This document shows positions 34,294 to 43,929 of a stretch of 53,015 nucleotides of DNA, in pieces. Location of the stretch: IMG/VR virus record IMGVR_UViG_3300040806_000113, positions 1-53,015 of that record. One strand, written 5' to 3'. The stretch is from a virus. Both the position numbers and the translations under genes were made by a program. Below the pieces are notes generated by a model. It had not been told where the DNA came from, made no database searches, and worked only from the letters and a program-made list of their open reading frames with translations. How positions within the stretch are numbered: the first letter of the stretch is position 1; every line of letters starts with the position of its first letter.

Positions 34294-36218
34294 GTAACCA
34301 ACTACCAACACCGTATCAACAATTCATTCACAAGTCACGCTATGCTCGCTGGATAGATGGCGAACAGCGCAGAGAGAACTGGAGTGAGACTGTAGACCGC
34401 TACATATCTTTTATGCTCGAACAGGTAAAAGGTAAGTGCGGTGTAGAACTGCCTACGTCTGTTCGCGAAGAAATCGAGGAAGGTATCCTGTCCCTGAGGG
34501 TGATGCCATCGATGCGGGCAATGATGACTGCAGGCCCTGCCCTTGCACGAGATAATGTCTGCGGCTACAACTGTAGCTACATTCCTGTTGACAGCCCTCG
34601 TGCCTTTGATGAGTGCATGTACATCTTGATGTGCGGTACAGGTGTTGGTTTCTCTGTTGAACGTGAGAATGTAGATAAGCTGCCTGTGGTTAGCGACAAC
34701 TTCAATGATTCAGATACTGTGATTAAAGTAGGCGACAGCAAGCCCGGATGGGCAAAGGCACTTCGCGAACTTGTTGCGTTACTATACGCTGGTCAGGTTC
34801 CATCGTGGGACATGAGCGAGGTTCGTGAAGCTGGTGCGCGGCTAAAGGTTATGGGTGGACGTGCTAGTGGTCCACAACCTCTTGCTGACCTCTTTAACTT
34901 TGCTGTTGAGATATTCAAGAAGGCACGTGGTCGCAGACTGTTTCCGATTGAGTGCCACGACTTGATGTGTAAGATTGGCGAGATTGTTGTTGTAGGCGGT
35001 GTTCGCCGCAGCGCACTCATCAGCTTGTCGAACCTCAACGATGACCAGATGGCACATGCTAAGTCTGGCATGTGGTGGGAGACAGAGCCGCAGCGGGCGT
35101 TGGCGAACAATTCTGTGTCTTACAAGACAAAGCCTGAGATGGGTACGTTCATGCGTGAATGGCTTGCCCTGTACGACAGCAAGTCTGGTGAGCGTGGTAT
35201 GTTCAACCGTGAGGCTGCTGACAAGCAGGTTGCCCGCAACGGTCGTCGTGAAACAGGCCATATGTGGGGTACAAACCCCTGTTCTGAGATTATCTTGCGG
35301 GGCTACCAGTTTTGCAACCTGTCGGAAGTAGTGGTTCGCGAAATGGATTCCTTGGAAGACCTAAAGGCAAAGGTTCGAGTAGCTACCATTCTTGGAACCT
35401 TGCAGTCAACCCTAACTGATTTTAAATACTTGAGGAAGATATGGAAAGACAATACAGAGGAAGAGCGTTTGTTAGGCGTGTCCTTGACTGGTATCATGGA
35501 CCATCCCGTTTTATCCAAAAATACAGACAGCAAGCGTTGGCTCGAAGAGATGCGCGAAGTCGCAGTGGAGACAAACAAGGAGTTTGCGAACATGCTTGGA
35601 ATCCCACAGTCGGCTGCAATCACTTGTGTAAAGCCGTCGGGTACTGTGTCACAACTGGTGGACGCAGCGAGCGGGATACATGCAAGACACAACGACTACT
35701 TCATCAGAACCGTTCGCGGAGATAACAAAGACCCCCTGACACAGTTCCTGATTAATAGTGGTGTCCCTGCAGAGCGTGACGTTATGAAGCCGGACTCAAC
35801 AACCGTCTTTAGCTTCCCTATGAAGGCACCGGATGGTGCTGTTACCCGAACACAAACAACTGCCATTGAGCAGCTAGAGTTGTGGAAGACTTATGCTATC
35901 CACTGGTCCGAACACAAACCATCTATCACTGTGTCTGTCAAGGAACACGAATGGATGGACGTGGGGGCTTGGGTCTACGAGAACTTTGACGTTGCCTCTG
36001 GTGTGTCGTTCTTGCCGCACAGTGACCACACGTACCAACAGGCTCCATATCAGGACATCGAACCTGATGAGTACCTAGAATGGAAGCAGCGCATGGAAGT
36101 TGTCACGATTGACTGGGATAAGTTATCTGAGTTCGAAAAGGAAGATAACACCAGTGGTTCGCGGGAACTAGCCTGTACAGCAGGGGTCTGTGAAGTCGTG
36201 GACCTGAGTGCAGCATGA
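34290..36218 (+). CDS. nrdJ: Ribonucleotide reductase, class II monomeric (B12-dependent)
   Basis: A 642-residue reductase that would turn ribonucleotides into deoxyribonucleotides using adenosylcobalamin. The active site reads 'TNPCSEIIL' with N329, C331 and E333, the spacing of the N-C-E triad; C91 ('NVCGYNCSYIP') and the Cys of 'YQFCNLSEV' form the active-site disulfide pair, and the C-terminal 'CTAGVCEVV' is the shuttle pair. Length and the short N-terminus fit the monomeric triphosphate reductase type. No beta subunit gene is present, supporting class II. Such genes are common in marine podoviruses, and B12 must come from the host. Confidence 0.88.
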   Translation: MSNQLPTPYQQFIHKSRYARWIDGEQRRENWSETVDRYISFMLEQVKGKCGVELPTSVREEIEEGILSLRVMPSMRAMMTAGPALARDNVCGYNCSYIPVDSPRAFDECMYILMCGTGVGFSVERENVDKLPVVSDNFNDSDTVIKVGDSKPGWAKALRELVALLYAGQVPSWDMSEVREAGARLKVMGGRASGPQPLADLFNFAVEIFKKARGRRLFPIECHDLMCKIGEIVVVGGVRRSALISLSNLNDDQMAHAKSGMWWETEPQRALANNSVSYKTKPEMGTFMREWLALYDSKSGERGMFNREAADKQVARNGRRETGHMWGTNPCSEIILRGYQFCNLSEVVVREMDSLEDLKAKVRVATILGTLQSTLTDFKYLRKIWKDNTEEERLLGVSLTGIMDHPVLSKNTDSKRWLEEMREVAVETNKEFANMLGIPQSAAITCVKPSGTVSQLVDAASGIHARHNDYFIRTVRGDNKDPLTQFLINSGVPAERDVMKPDSTTVFSFPMKAPDGAVTRTQTTAIEQLELWKTYAIHWSEHKPSITVSVKEHEWMDVGAWVYENFDVASGVSFLPHSDHTYQQAPYQDIEPDEYLEWKQRMEVVTIDWDKLSEFEKEDNTSGSRELACTAGVCEVVDLSAA

Positions 36219-36373
36219 ACTGCTGGCATTGCAAAACTGAACTTATTTGGGATAGTGATGTTGACAGGGATGATGATTTGTACTACATTATGGTCACATT
36301 CCTGCACTGTCCCAAATGTGGTTCAGATGTAGAAGTTTGGTTACCTAACATTGAGGAGAATACCAGTGAGTGA
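36215..36373 (+). CDS. 52-residue zinc-ribbon protein
   Basis: ATG 36215-36217 overlaps the reductase TGA (ATGA); stop TGA 36371-36373. MNCWHCKTELIWDSDVDRDD and 'FLHCPKCGSDVEVWLP' give CxxC...CxxC, a compact zinc ribbon. Position directly behind the reductase suggests, without proof, a redox or regulatory partner. The coupled start and the clear ribbon make it a confident small gene. Confidence 0.75.
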   Translation: MNCWHCKTELIWDSDVDRDDDLYYIMVTFLHCPKCGSDVEVWLPNIEENTSE

Positions 36374-36590
36374 AGAACAAAAAGACATCATTACGATTGA
36401 TGGAACAGAGTACGATTTCGATACTTTGGAAGACAAGCAGAAGTACATCATCAACCAGATTCGTGATTTGAACGGTAAGATTGCACAGGCGCAGTTTGGC
36501 ATCGACCAGCTTCGAACAGCACAGTCTGCCTTTACGAACATGTTGGTTGAATCTGTTCAAGAGAAGAACGAAGAGGGAGAGGCAGCATGA
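36366..36590 (+). CDS. 74-residue helical protein with GTG start
   Basis: GTG 36366-36368 lies seven bases after GAGGAG and overlaps the upstream stop (GTGAGTGA). It reads VSEEQKDIITIDGTEYDFDT, then a coiled coil (KQKYIINQIRDLNGKIAQAQ, 'FGIDQLRTAQSAFTNMLVES'). The 'I.idg.ey.....s.e.k..i..i..l...i......' pattern is widespread in small phage proteins of unknown function. Confidence 0.7.
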   Translation: MSEEQKDIITIDGTEYDFDTLEDKQKYIINQIRDLNGKIAQAQFGIDQLRTAQSAFTNMLVESVQEKNEEGEAA

Positions 36591-37012
36591 CCTCGATGGA
36601 ACCGGCAGTCTGTGACCGCAAGAAGTTCGATATCGATTTATCCTACGGCAAGGTTCGCGAACAACAAGTTGCGAACATGCTTACAGATAAAAAGATTGAG
36701 GTTAAATCTGAACGTGGCATGTGGATGAAAACTGGCAACATAGCCATAGAGTACGAATCCTATGGCAAGCCCAGTGGCATAGAAGCAACTGAAGCAGACT
36801 ACTGGTTCCACAACCTTTGCATTGGTGACGACACTTTTGCAACCTTGGTGTTTGACGTGCCGTCCTTGAAACGCATCATAAATAATTTAGATTACAAAAA
36901 ATCCGTGAGCGGTGGAGACAACAACGCTTCACGGATGTACCTTCTGAATCTACAGAAGTTGTTTTCAACAGATGTAATTAAGGCGTATAAAGATGAGCAA
37001 CAAACATCCTAA
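36587..37012 (+). CDS. Putative PD-(D/E)XK-like small nuclease (141 aa)
   Basis: 'FDIDLSYGKVREQQVANMLT' opens the fold, followed by 'DKKIEVKSERGMWMKTGNIA' (E-x-K core), 'IEYESYGKPSGIEATEADYW' and a helical C-terminus. This D...EVKxE...GNxxIE...GKPSGI..T.ADYW pattern is familiar from small phage proteins classed with restriction-endonuclease-like folds. Nuclease activity is predicted, not shown. Second small nuclease of the plus-strand operon in addition to endonuclease I. Confidence 0.62.
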   Translation: MTSMEPAVCDRKKFDIDLSYGKVREQQVANMLTDKKIEVKSERGMWMKTGNIAIEYESYGKPSGIEATEADYWFHNLCIGDDTFATLVFDVPSLKRIINNLDYKKSVSGGDNNASRMYLLNLQKLFSTDVIKAYKDEQQTS

Positions 37013-37217
37013 AGCTGAACTCTTTAAACTCACGGCTCATCTAAATGACAAGGGCAATGTAGAGATGGATTTGGAGTGTGTAGACCCCGACCAGTTTGCT
37101 CGCCTAATGGAAAAAGACCTGCCACAGTATGAAGGAACCTTCAAGGTAGCAAGTCTTTTACGTTATTTAAAGTCTGTTGGTGATGAAATGATGGAGAAGT
37201 CTAGCCGCTATATCTAG
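36993..37217 (+). CDS. 74-residue acidic protein, last plus-strand gene
   Basis: MSNKHPKAELFKLTAHLNDK, 'NVEMDLECVDPDQFARLMEK' and 'TFKVASLLRYLKSVGDEMME'. Small alpha/beta protein without recognised family. It overlaps the nuclease-like gene by 20 bases and its TAG shares four bases with the TAG of the opposing gene at 37214-37369, so the plus and minus operons collide here without a spacer. Confidence 0.6.
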   Translation: MSNKHPKAELFKLTAHLNDKGNVEMDLECVDPDQFARLMEKDLPQYEGTFKVASLLRYLKSVGDEMMEKSSRYI

Positions 37218-37369
37218 TGCTTTTCTTGAACCTTAAACCTAGCCCGTAAACTAGACCCCTTGTGACGCTTATAGCCGTCCTTGGGGTTTTTCATTAGCTG
37301 GTATCCACTGCCCTTCTTCATCCAGTGATAGCCTTTAGGTGCAGGAACGGTTTTGATTTTAGTAGCCAT
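37214..37369 (-). CDS. 51-residue basic protein, last gene of the late operon
   Basis: ATG 37369-37367 overlaps the TAA of the upstream 79-residue gene. MATKIKTVPAPKGYHWMKKG continues 'SGYQLMKNPKDGYKRHKGSS' and a basic tail. 'P.pkGyHWMk.g.gy.Lm..p..Gy..H.gas..a.F.v...H' is a recurring small phage protein of unknown function. It converges with the plus-strand operon. Confidence 0.7.
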   Translation of the reverse strand: MATKIKTVPAPKGYHWMKKGSGYQLMKNPKDGYKRHKGSSLRARFKVQEKH

Positions 37370-37598
37370 TCTTCTTCTTGGCCTTTCCACCGTACATCAT
37401 ACCCATGCCCTTTTGCTGACGAGGTTGCATAGGATTGAACATGCTTGTCATGCTTGTCTCTGGGTTCATAGGGCTGCGAACCATTGAGCCATAGGCATAG
37501 CCCTTGGTCTTGCCGCCACGAGCCATGAAGCCCATCTTGTTGCGAACAGGCTTGGGTAGCTTGGCAAGTCCCTTATTGTCCTTCGGTATTGGTTTCAT
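37359..37598 (-). CDS. Basic GYAYG protein (79 aa)
   Basis: I place the start at ATG 37598-37596 (MKPIPKDNKGLAKLPKPVRN), six bases after AGGAG; the ATG at 37604 touches the ribosome site and is unlikely. It has 'KMGFMARGGKTKGYAYGSMV' and a Met/Pro/Gln-rich middle before a lysine-rich end. The GGxxxGYAYG motif is shared with the 121-residue protein near TerL. Probably a minor virion or DNA-associated protein. Confidence 0.65.
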   Translation of the reverse strand: MKPIPKDNKGLAKLPKPVRNKMGFMARGGKTKGYAYGSMVRSPMNPETSMTSMFNPMQPRQQKGMGMMYGGKAKKKNGY

Positions 37599-40500
37599 TT
37601 TCATCTCCTATTAAGGCAGGTAATTCACGTTGACCCATGCGGGCTAGTTCTGTTGTTGCGAACTCTACAAGAAGTCCGTTTAAGTTGTCTACATCTGTTC
37701 GTGTGACCAGTTCCGGGTATTTGAACATGTTGTTGATGATGCGGGCTGCTTCCTTGTTACCGGCTGCAAGCTGTAATACCTCAATGCCGGATTGTGCAGC
37801 CATACGTACTGCGAACTCCGAAGTGACGTATAGCGGGCTAACCATGCCACGGCTGATGTTGTACAAGCGGCTCAAACCTTCATTGACAGAGTACCCTTTG
37901 ACAACACCTTCTACGCTACGTGCTTGTGAAGTAGCGGCACGGTCTAGGAAGTCTGCAATGTCTGTTAGATAATTTACGTGGTCTGCACCTAGTATCATCT
38001 CCAACATTTCACGATGTTCCTGAACATCTGCCAGCATAACTTCTGGTGTTGTGAATTGACGAACCTTCATTTTGCCGCCATCCAAAGCAGTCATACGCAT
38101 ACCTTGTGATGGGGCTAATCCGCCACGATTCATAAACGCCTTTGATACAAGACCACTGACGGCCCTGTCAAACATAGCTTCTGCTTCGTCTGCAGATTTA
38201 CCTGTCTTGACAACTGCTGGGATAAATGTGTCGCGAAGAGTGTCGAACCTTGTCTCACTACCATTCAAGACAAACTGTTCGTAAAACTGGTCAGGTGTAA
38301 TATCTCCCGTGAACCGCTGCAAGGCGTTCAGGGAATCTGCATCCATCTTGATATTGTTGTCTGCGTTGCGACGAACTTGGCTCTCAACGTTTGCAAAATC
38401 ATCTGCGAACTCTTTGTACCGTTTGCGAACCGCTTTGTTCTCCCGAATGATGCGGCTGATGTCACGGGCTTCTGAATACATATCACCTAAGTTCACCAAA
38501 GGTACGTCGATGTTCTCACCGTTTTGACGAATGGTTACAGTTGTCAGGTCGTTCATCAAACCTTCATCTGCAAGGTTCTTGAAGCTATATCCGCCTTCTA
38601 ACACACTTGCAGGACCGTCTGTCTTTTCGAACACGGCAATAGCCCGCTCTGTCCAGTCAGCGTAGATTTGTTCGTTGACTAGGTTTTGAATAGCCGCGAA
38701 CTTTGCCTTGCCTTCTTCTGTATCCAGATTGAAGACAGTTTGTCCATCAACACGGTCACCCCAATCTGTTGCAAGGTTATCAATCATGCTGCGAATATCA
38801 GCTTGGTCTGCAGGCTTGTTGTTCAAAGCACCTGTGATTTTGTTGGTCAGGGGACGTATATAGCCGAACGGGTTGCTCTGTTCATTTATGTACCGATACC
38901 GTGTCATACTATTGGCATCGACTTCCCTTTTCTCTGGGCCTTGACGGGCATCGTCCAGTTTGCGAACCGTACTTCCCCTGCGGAGTCTATCACCAATCTC
39001 ACTGCGATATGTTTCGCGGGCTTTTGTCAATAGAGAGAAGGTTTCACCGTCTTGAGTACGGATTAAGTTATCCATGTTAGCCGCGAACATCTGGACTTCA
39101 CGCCCTAGTTCTGGCTTAGATTCGCGCACACCGTAGGCATAATCCCTAAAAGCACGTCGCATCTCGTCGACCTCATAGGCATTTGCCTGTGCAAAGGGAC
39201 GGAAGCTGGGCGAGATTCGCTGCATTTCGAGGGCAATTTCTAGGTCTGACATGTTTTCGACCAGTTCTTGACCGAACCCGTTAGCTACCAGTGTTTGTCT
39301 AATCTCACCCATGGTTTCTGCAGGAATGGTTCGTTTAACCATATCATCAAACGTCCGATAAGCTATGCGACCCATACGGCCTGCAAAGAACTGACCGCTG
39401 GGGCTAAAGAAGCGAGCCATGTCTGTTTCACCTGCTTTGCTCATCAGGTCGATAACAGCATCGTGCATATCAATAGGTGGTGCAGTCTTAGCGGCTTCGC
39501 GAACCGCATTGTATGCTGCCTTGCCTTTTGCATACATGCTTTCTAGATGAGCATCTAGGGCATCTTCCATAGCGCGAGATAAACCTGCAACATATCCCCG
39601 TCCCTTACCGCGACGAGACTTCAAGCTGCTAACTCTATCTGTCACACCAGCATAGATATCTGTAACGACCTCGCCTATTGTTTTACGTTCGTCAACAATC
39701 TGGCCTAAACGCTTCTTCAAGGCAACGTCTGCTTCCACTAGGTTGTCAAGGAATCCTTCAGGAACATCAATTGTTGGGTCTGATAAAACCTGTTTGCGGA
39801 TATCCCCCAAGATTTCTAGGGTACTTTCCGAACGGCGGTTCAAATCATCCTTGAACTTGGCGGTTGCATTGCGGGTGTTATCCAACATTGCTTGGATTGA
39901 TTCGCGGTCTGCAATACCATCAGTTACCCGGACAAACTCTTGGAAGTTGTCCAAGGCTAGTTCTGTTGCGCGAACCTGTGCATCAGCCTGCTTCATTAAT
40001 TCAACCATATAGGTTGCATCCATGTTCTTCAGCTTCTTTGCGTCAATCTTATTTATAGACATCGCATGAAGGGCTGCAAGAGGTCCCAAGTTCGAAGACT
40101 GTGCGAACGACATAGTAAACAGTTCTTTAGCCTTATCCCGTGACTCTTCAGGGAATTGGCTTACGATACGGTCTTGTAACTCGACGTAATCATCGACAGC
40201 CTTCAAGATTTTTTCACGGGCTGCAGGGCTAGAGGTGTTGTTCACCAAGTAAATAGAATAGTTGATTGCCTTGCGCTGTTCAGCAGTTAGCTTAATACCA
40301 GTCGCTGCTTCGTAATCTTTTAGGGTGTTGTCTGTAATATTGAAACCCTTGTATTTTCCAAAGGTCATAAAATCGGCTACGGCAGCAACGTTCGACCCAA
40401 CACCGCCCCGTGGTGCTGACAGGAATTTAGAGGCTTGTCCCCCGATAAAACGGGTAGTTGGTGCGCCTATAGTCATCATGCCTATCAAGCCGATTGCCTC

Positions 40501-42030
40501 TGCAGCCATAGGGTCCATACCATATGCAGAAGATAAATACGCCCGTCCAGCAAGCTGTCCTGCAGACAAGATTAAAGCATCCTCCACATTTTGCTTTAGG
40601 TATGGATATGCCTTGAGGGTGTACATAGATTGCATTTTGCGGTTGATTAGGTTTTGCCGCTTGCCTTCTAGCACCTTATATTCGGCACTGTTCTTGGCAA
40701 CACCTTTGCGAACCAGTGCGTCCATCTCAAGGTCGGTGTTCCGCAAGTCATCGTTCAAACGACCCATAGCTTGTGTGGTTCGCTGTTGGCTAACCCCAAT
40801 GCTAAGAGCCTTCAAGTTGATTTTGTTGCGTCCCTCTGCCTGATTGATAATCTGTGCAGCCTCGAACGGGTCGTCCACATCGTCAAGGATGCGGCCCATA
40901 GCTGTACCTTTGTAGGAGTCCTTCAGTTTCTGGAACTTGCGTAAGGTTCGCTCGCCTCTTAGCACACCCGGTCCTGCCATACCAACTACATTCTCAAGGA
41001 ACATAACCCCAAACTGTTCGGAACGAGGCAGTTCGTTGAATGCAAGGTCTATGAGGTTCGCGGCTGCTTCTTCTGTGATGAACTCTTTTGGCTGTAGTTC
41101 GCCATCGACCTCTATCATTGTTTGAGCGTTGTATTGGTCTAATGTAATTTCACCCGCATCTAGCCTGCGTTTAAATTCATCGTGAATGCTATCATTAAAC
41201 GCCATCTTCATTGTTGGGTTTGGAATTACAGAATTGATTGCCTTGTAGGTGGAGTCTAAAGCTTGTTGAATATCGTTACCTCTTGCACCCCATTCAGATG
41301 AAAAATCAGTTCCTTTTTCTTTTGCATCGAAAAGGGCACCTGCTGCGTTATATCCCATGATACCCATCATAGGGATGCCGGTTGCCACGAACTGTCCAGC
41401 TTCTGCAAGCCGCGTCTCTAAAGAATTATAGAAGTCCCCAGTTTCAAACCGGTCAACAAAGATTTGACGAACCGCTGGGTCAGGCACATACTGAGATACA
41501 AGATTATCAAGATTGACACGGTTCTGGGCGTAGCGTTCCGCAGCCGGAATCATCAAGGGGTCTTGGACCACTTGGGCTGCAACCACCTCGCCTTCACGAA
41601 CAAATGGGATGATAACATCTTCACCGGGAACCTGTGGCTGAGATGACTTTGCCCACGCAGAACGCAGAGCAAGCATAGCCTTCGGATTGCTGTTCGCAAA
41701 CTCCAAGACACGATTGTTAATCGTAATGTCCCCAACTTTCTCTACTTTACCAGCAAGAACATCTTCCCACGCAGCACCAGTCTGCTGGGCCTGTACGTCT
41801 TGGGCAGCAGCAGGGGCTAGAGTTTTAGTTTCGGTAACAGGAACGTCCAGAACAGGGTCGTTTACAGTGGTTGTTCGCGAAACAGGCTCGTCGAGCATCA
41901 CCTTGTTTTCTACAGGTGCAATGGAAATACGAGGAGGCTTGGTATCTGTAGCGGGAGCGTCACCTGATGTGTCGAACCCTATGATATCCCGTTCAGCAAC
42001 AGGCTTAACATTTTCTTGTGGCTCTGCCAT
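37573..42030 (-). CDS. Giant internal virion protein (1485 aa)
   Basis: The largest gene. The N-terminal 100 residues are proline- and acid-rich; from about 150 to 1450 the protein is almost all helical, with segments such as 'QYVPDPAVRQIFVDRFETGD', a glycine/methionine stretch (ATGIPMMGIMGYNAAGALFD) and a later hydrophobic helix pair (SAYGMDPMAAEAIGLIGMMT). Position after tail genes and the size match the internal core or ejection proteins of podoviruses (T7 gp16-like role). No lytic transglycosylase motif is obvious. It would be expelled with the DNA to form a channel through the envelope; that role is inferred. Confidence 0.65.
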   Translation of the reverse strand: MAEPQENVKPVAERDIIGFDTSGDAPATDTKPPRISIAPVENKVMLDEPVSRTTTVNDPVLDVPVTETKTLAPAAAQDVQAQQTGAAWEDVLAGKVEKVGDITINNRVLEFANSNPKAMLALRSAWAKSSQPQVPGEDVIIPFVREGEVVAAQVVQDPLMIPAAERYAQNRVNLDNLVSQYVPDPAVRQIFVDRFETGDFYNSLETRLAEAGQFVATGIPMMGIMGYNAAGALFDAKEKGTDFSSEWGARGNDIQQALDSTYKAINSVIPNPTMKMAFNDSIHDEFKRRLDAGEITLDQYNAQTMIEVDGELQPKEFITEEAAANLIDLAFNELPRSEQFGVMFLENVVGMAGPGVLRGERTLRKFQKLKDSYKGTAMGRILDDVDDPFEAAQIINQAEGRNKINLKALSIGVSQQRTTQAMGRLNDDLRNTDLEMDALVRKGVAKNSAEYKVLEGKRQNLINRKMQSMYTLKAYPYLKQNVEDALILSAGQLAGRAYLSSAYGMDPMAAEAIGLIGMMTIGAPTTRFIGGQASKFLSAPRGGVGSNVAAVADFMTFGKYKGFNITDNTLKDYEAATGIKLTAEQRKAINYSIYLVNNTSSPAAREKILKAVDDYVELQDRIVSQFPEESRDKAKELFTMSFAQSSNLGPLAALHAMSINKIDAKKLKNMDATYMVELMKQADAQVRATELALDNFQEFVRVTDGIADRESIQAMLDNTRNATAKFKDDLNRRSESTLEILGDIRKQVLSDPTIDVPEGFLDNLVEADVALKKRLGQIVDERKTIGEVVTDIYAGVTDRVSSLKSRRGKGRGYVAGLSRAMEDALDAHLESMYAKGKAAYNAVREAAKTAPPIDMHDAVIDLMSKAGETDMARFFSPSGQFFAGRMGRIAYRTFDDMVKRTIPAETMGEIRQTLVANGFGQELVENMSDLEIALEMQRISPSFRPFAQANAYEVDEMRRAFRDYAYGVRESKPELGREVQMFAANMDNLIRTQDGETFSLLTKARETYRSEIGDRLRRGSTVRKLDDARQGPEKREVDANSMTRYRYINEQSNPFGYIRPLTNKITGALNNKPADQADIRSMIDNLATDWGDRVDGQTVFNLDTEEGKAKFAAIQNLVNEQIYADWTERAIAVFEKTDGPASVLEGGYSFKNLADEGLMNDLTTVTIRQNGENIDVPLVNLGDMYSEARDISRIIRENKAVRKRYKEFADDFANVESQVRRNADNNIKMDADSLNALQRFTGDITPDQFYEQFVLNGSETRFDTLRDTFIPAVVKTGKSADEAEAMFDRAVSGLVSKAFMNRGGLAPSQGMRMTALDGGKMKVRQFTTPEVMLADVQEHREMLEMILGADHVNYLTDIADFLDRAATSQARSVEGVVKGYSVNEGLSRLYNISRGMVSPLYVTSEFAVRMAAQSGIEVLQLAAGNKEAARIINNMFKYPELVTRTDVDNLNGLLVEFATTELARMGQRELPALIGDENETNTEGQ

Positions 42031-42033
42031 TTA

Positions 42034-43929
42034 TTAAGCCCCCATTCCTATTGCTTTCAAAATCGCTTCCATAGATGCAGGTTTCGTACCCTGCTCATCA
42101 GTGAAGAAATTACCCTGTCCATCTGTATAGTATCCAGAGGGGTCTAATACAAGGCCCGTCTTAGGCTCTTCAGCGGCGGATGCTCCAACGGAAGGCTTGG
42201 GTGTTGTAGCTGCATAGTTCGCAGATTCGATACGGCGGATTACTCCGTCGGCTTTCAAAATACGGGCTTCTCGTTTCCCGAATTCTCCTGCTGGAACTTG
42301 AGCAACTTCGTAGAGGACCGCCAGTCTGGTGCTGTTGTTTTCAAAATCACTGATAACCTGACCTAGACCTGCAGTAGCTTGAGGTTTAGATACAAACAAT
42401 CCTGTCTGTCCTAGACGGCGTAGTTGAATTTCAAAGTCTTGGTTTGATAGACGACCTGATGGGTCAACAGCGCGAGCCATCTGTGCTGCAAGAGACAACT
42501 TCAAAGAGTCGATTACAGATAGGTTTTTGGCAGATTCAGGTGAAAGAAATCCAGAGCGCACTGCAACTTCTGTCAAGGTTGCTGCGTCTGTACCCTCTGC
42601 AGTTTCAAAACTTCCAAAGAACTGCTGTAACTGACCACCTTCACCAAAGATACCAAACCCTACGCTTTGCATAGCTGCTTTAAGACCTGTAGGAGTATTA
42701 TCCTTTTTAAGAAGTTCATCTAACTGTTGCAACTGGCGCAAAGCAGTTTGATTAGCCTCGTACTGGTCGATAACCTGCGAACGGTTCAAGCCATTAGATT
42801 TAAAGTAATCGTCGGCAGGCTTCATCTTAACACGACGTTTATTGAAACCTATTACGGGAACATTATCTTCCTTTAGCTTAATCAAAGGGGCATATGCTTG
42901 AATAGCTGCGCGACGGTCTCCGCCAAACTCTTCTTGAACATAGTTCGCGAACTGCTGGTTCATGGCTTGGTTACCACCCATAGTTCTTGCTAGGTCGCCA
43001 AATCCAAACTGTTCCATCTCTACTGCAGACAGAAGAGTTGAGTAGGCAGACTCCGCATCTTCAGCACGGGCCACATCTGAAAAGTTCGTTATGAATTTTT
43101 GAACACCTTCTTTATCGGCTCCGTATCCCAAGTTTGCTGATATGCGGCCTAGAGCATCTAGCTGGTTCGGGTCAGCGAACTCTACTACAGACTCTTTTCT
43201 CTTACCCTCTTCTGTTCTAAAAGAGAATATAAAGGCTTTGTCTGGGCTGCTGATATTGCCAACGTTTAATTCTTTTTCTATCAGTTTTGCGTGTGCATTT
43301 ACGGTTACTTGGTCGCTTGCCTTTGGCTGGTTCTCAGCCTGTGGGTCTAGTTCGTTTAAGAAATTAAATAGACTTTTATAGCTGTCTTGCGGATGGATGT
43401 ATTCAGATTCGATTTCTCCAGATACTGGATTTATCTTACGCTGCCCATCAATATAGTAATCCCCATATGTGAACACATCTGTTTTAAACGCTGCGAAATC
43501 CTGCGGATTCTGAAAAAAGTGTTCTCTCATGCGTTGCCGTTCTTCGGGTTTGCGAACAATATCGTTCATGGTTCGCAGCCAAGTACCACCTGCACGGAGT
43601 TTGTTGTCTGGGCGAATATCTTCTTCCCATTTTTTAAAGGGTTTAGGAAACTGAAGTTGATTATAGCCAAAACTAGAATCTACGTTATTCATCGTATTAG
43701 CTAGGGTTGTGAAATCCATGCCACCCCCCATACCGGAGGCTTTTATAAGTTGTGCAGCAACGCCTTTATCACCCTCTTTGGATTTAAGTATATCTACCCC
43801 AGAGGTAAACAATAGCTTATTTCTTTCTGCATCTGCTTCTGCGTTAGCTTTTCTTTGAGCAGCAGCTTCAGCATCCATCTCACGCTTGCCCTGCACCATG
43901 CCGTTAACAAATGAAAGTAAAGCAGTCAT
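42034..43929 (-). CDS. Internal virion protein (631 aa)
   Basis: MTALLSFVNGMVQGKREMDA followed by a charged helix (AEAAAQRKANAEADAERNKL) and a long helical body (for example 'LDALGRISANLGYGADKEGV', 'QTALRQLQQLDELLKKDNTP'), with a short C-terminal tail. Helical, no membrane segment except the weak N-terminus. It lies between the giant protein and two smaller virion genes in the late operon, matching the second internal core protein of podoviruses. Role by position. Confidence 0.6.
   Translation of the reverse strand: MTALLSFVNGMVQGKREMDAEAAAQRKANAEADAERNKLLFTSGVDILKSKEGDKGVAAQLIKASGMGGGMDFTTLANTMNNVDSSFGYNQLQFPKPFKKWEEDIRPDNKLRAGGTWLRTMNDIVRKPEERQRMREHFFQNPQDFAAFKTDVFTYGDYYIDGQRKINPVSGEIESEYIHPQDSYKSLFNFLNELDPQAENQPKASDQVTVNAHAKLIEKELNVGNISSPDKAFIFSFRTEEGKRKESVVEFADPNQLDALGRISANLGYGADKEGVQKFITNFSDVARAEDAESAYSTLLSAVEMEQFGFGDLARTMGGNQAMNQQFANYVQEEFGGDRRAAIQAYAPLIKLKEDNVPVIGFNKRRVKMKPADDYFKSNGLNRSQVIDQYEANQTALRQLQQLDELLKKDNTPTGLKAAMQSVGFGIFGEGGQLQQFFGSFETAEGTDAATLTEVAVRSGFLSPESAKNLSVIDSLKLSLAAQMARAVDPSGRLSNQDFEIQLRRLGQTGLFVSKPQATAGLGQVISDFENNSTRLAVLYEVAQVPAGEFGKREARILKADGVIRRIESANYAATTPKPSVGASAAEEPKTGLVLDPSGYYTDGQGNFFTDEQGTKPASMEAILKAIGMGA

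Noticed and set aside
36261-36289. Promoter-like TTGACA, 17 bp, TACATT in the zinc-ribbon gene
   Set aside because: Inside a coding region, weak -10, and downstream genes already follow in the reductase operon. Possible but not supported enough.
40325-40843. 172-codon plus-strand open frame
   Set aside because: Antisense to the giant virion protein; Ser/Arg/Leu-rich shadow of its codon pattern. Several similar plus-strand frames at 37.6-44.3 kb were rejected for the same reason.
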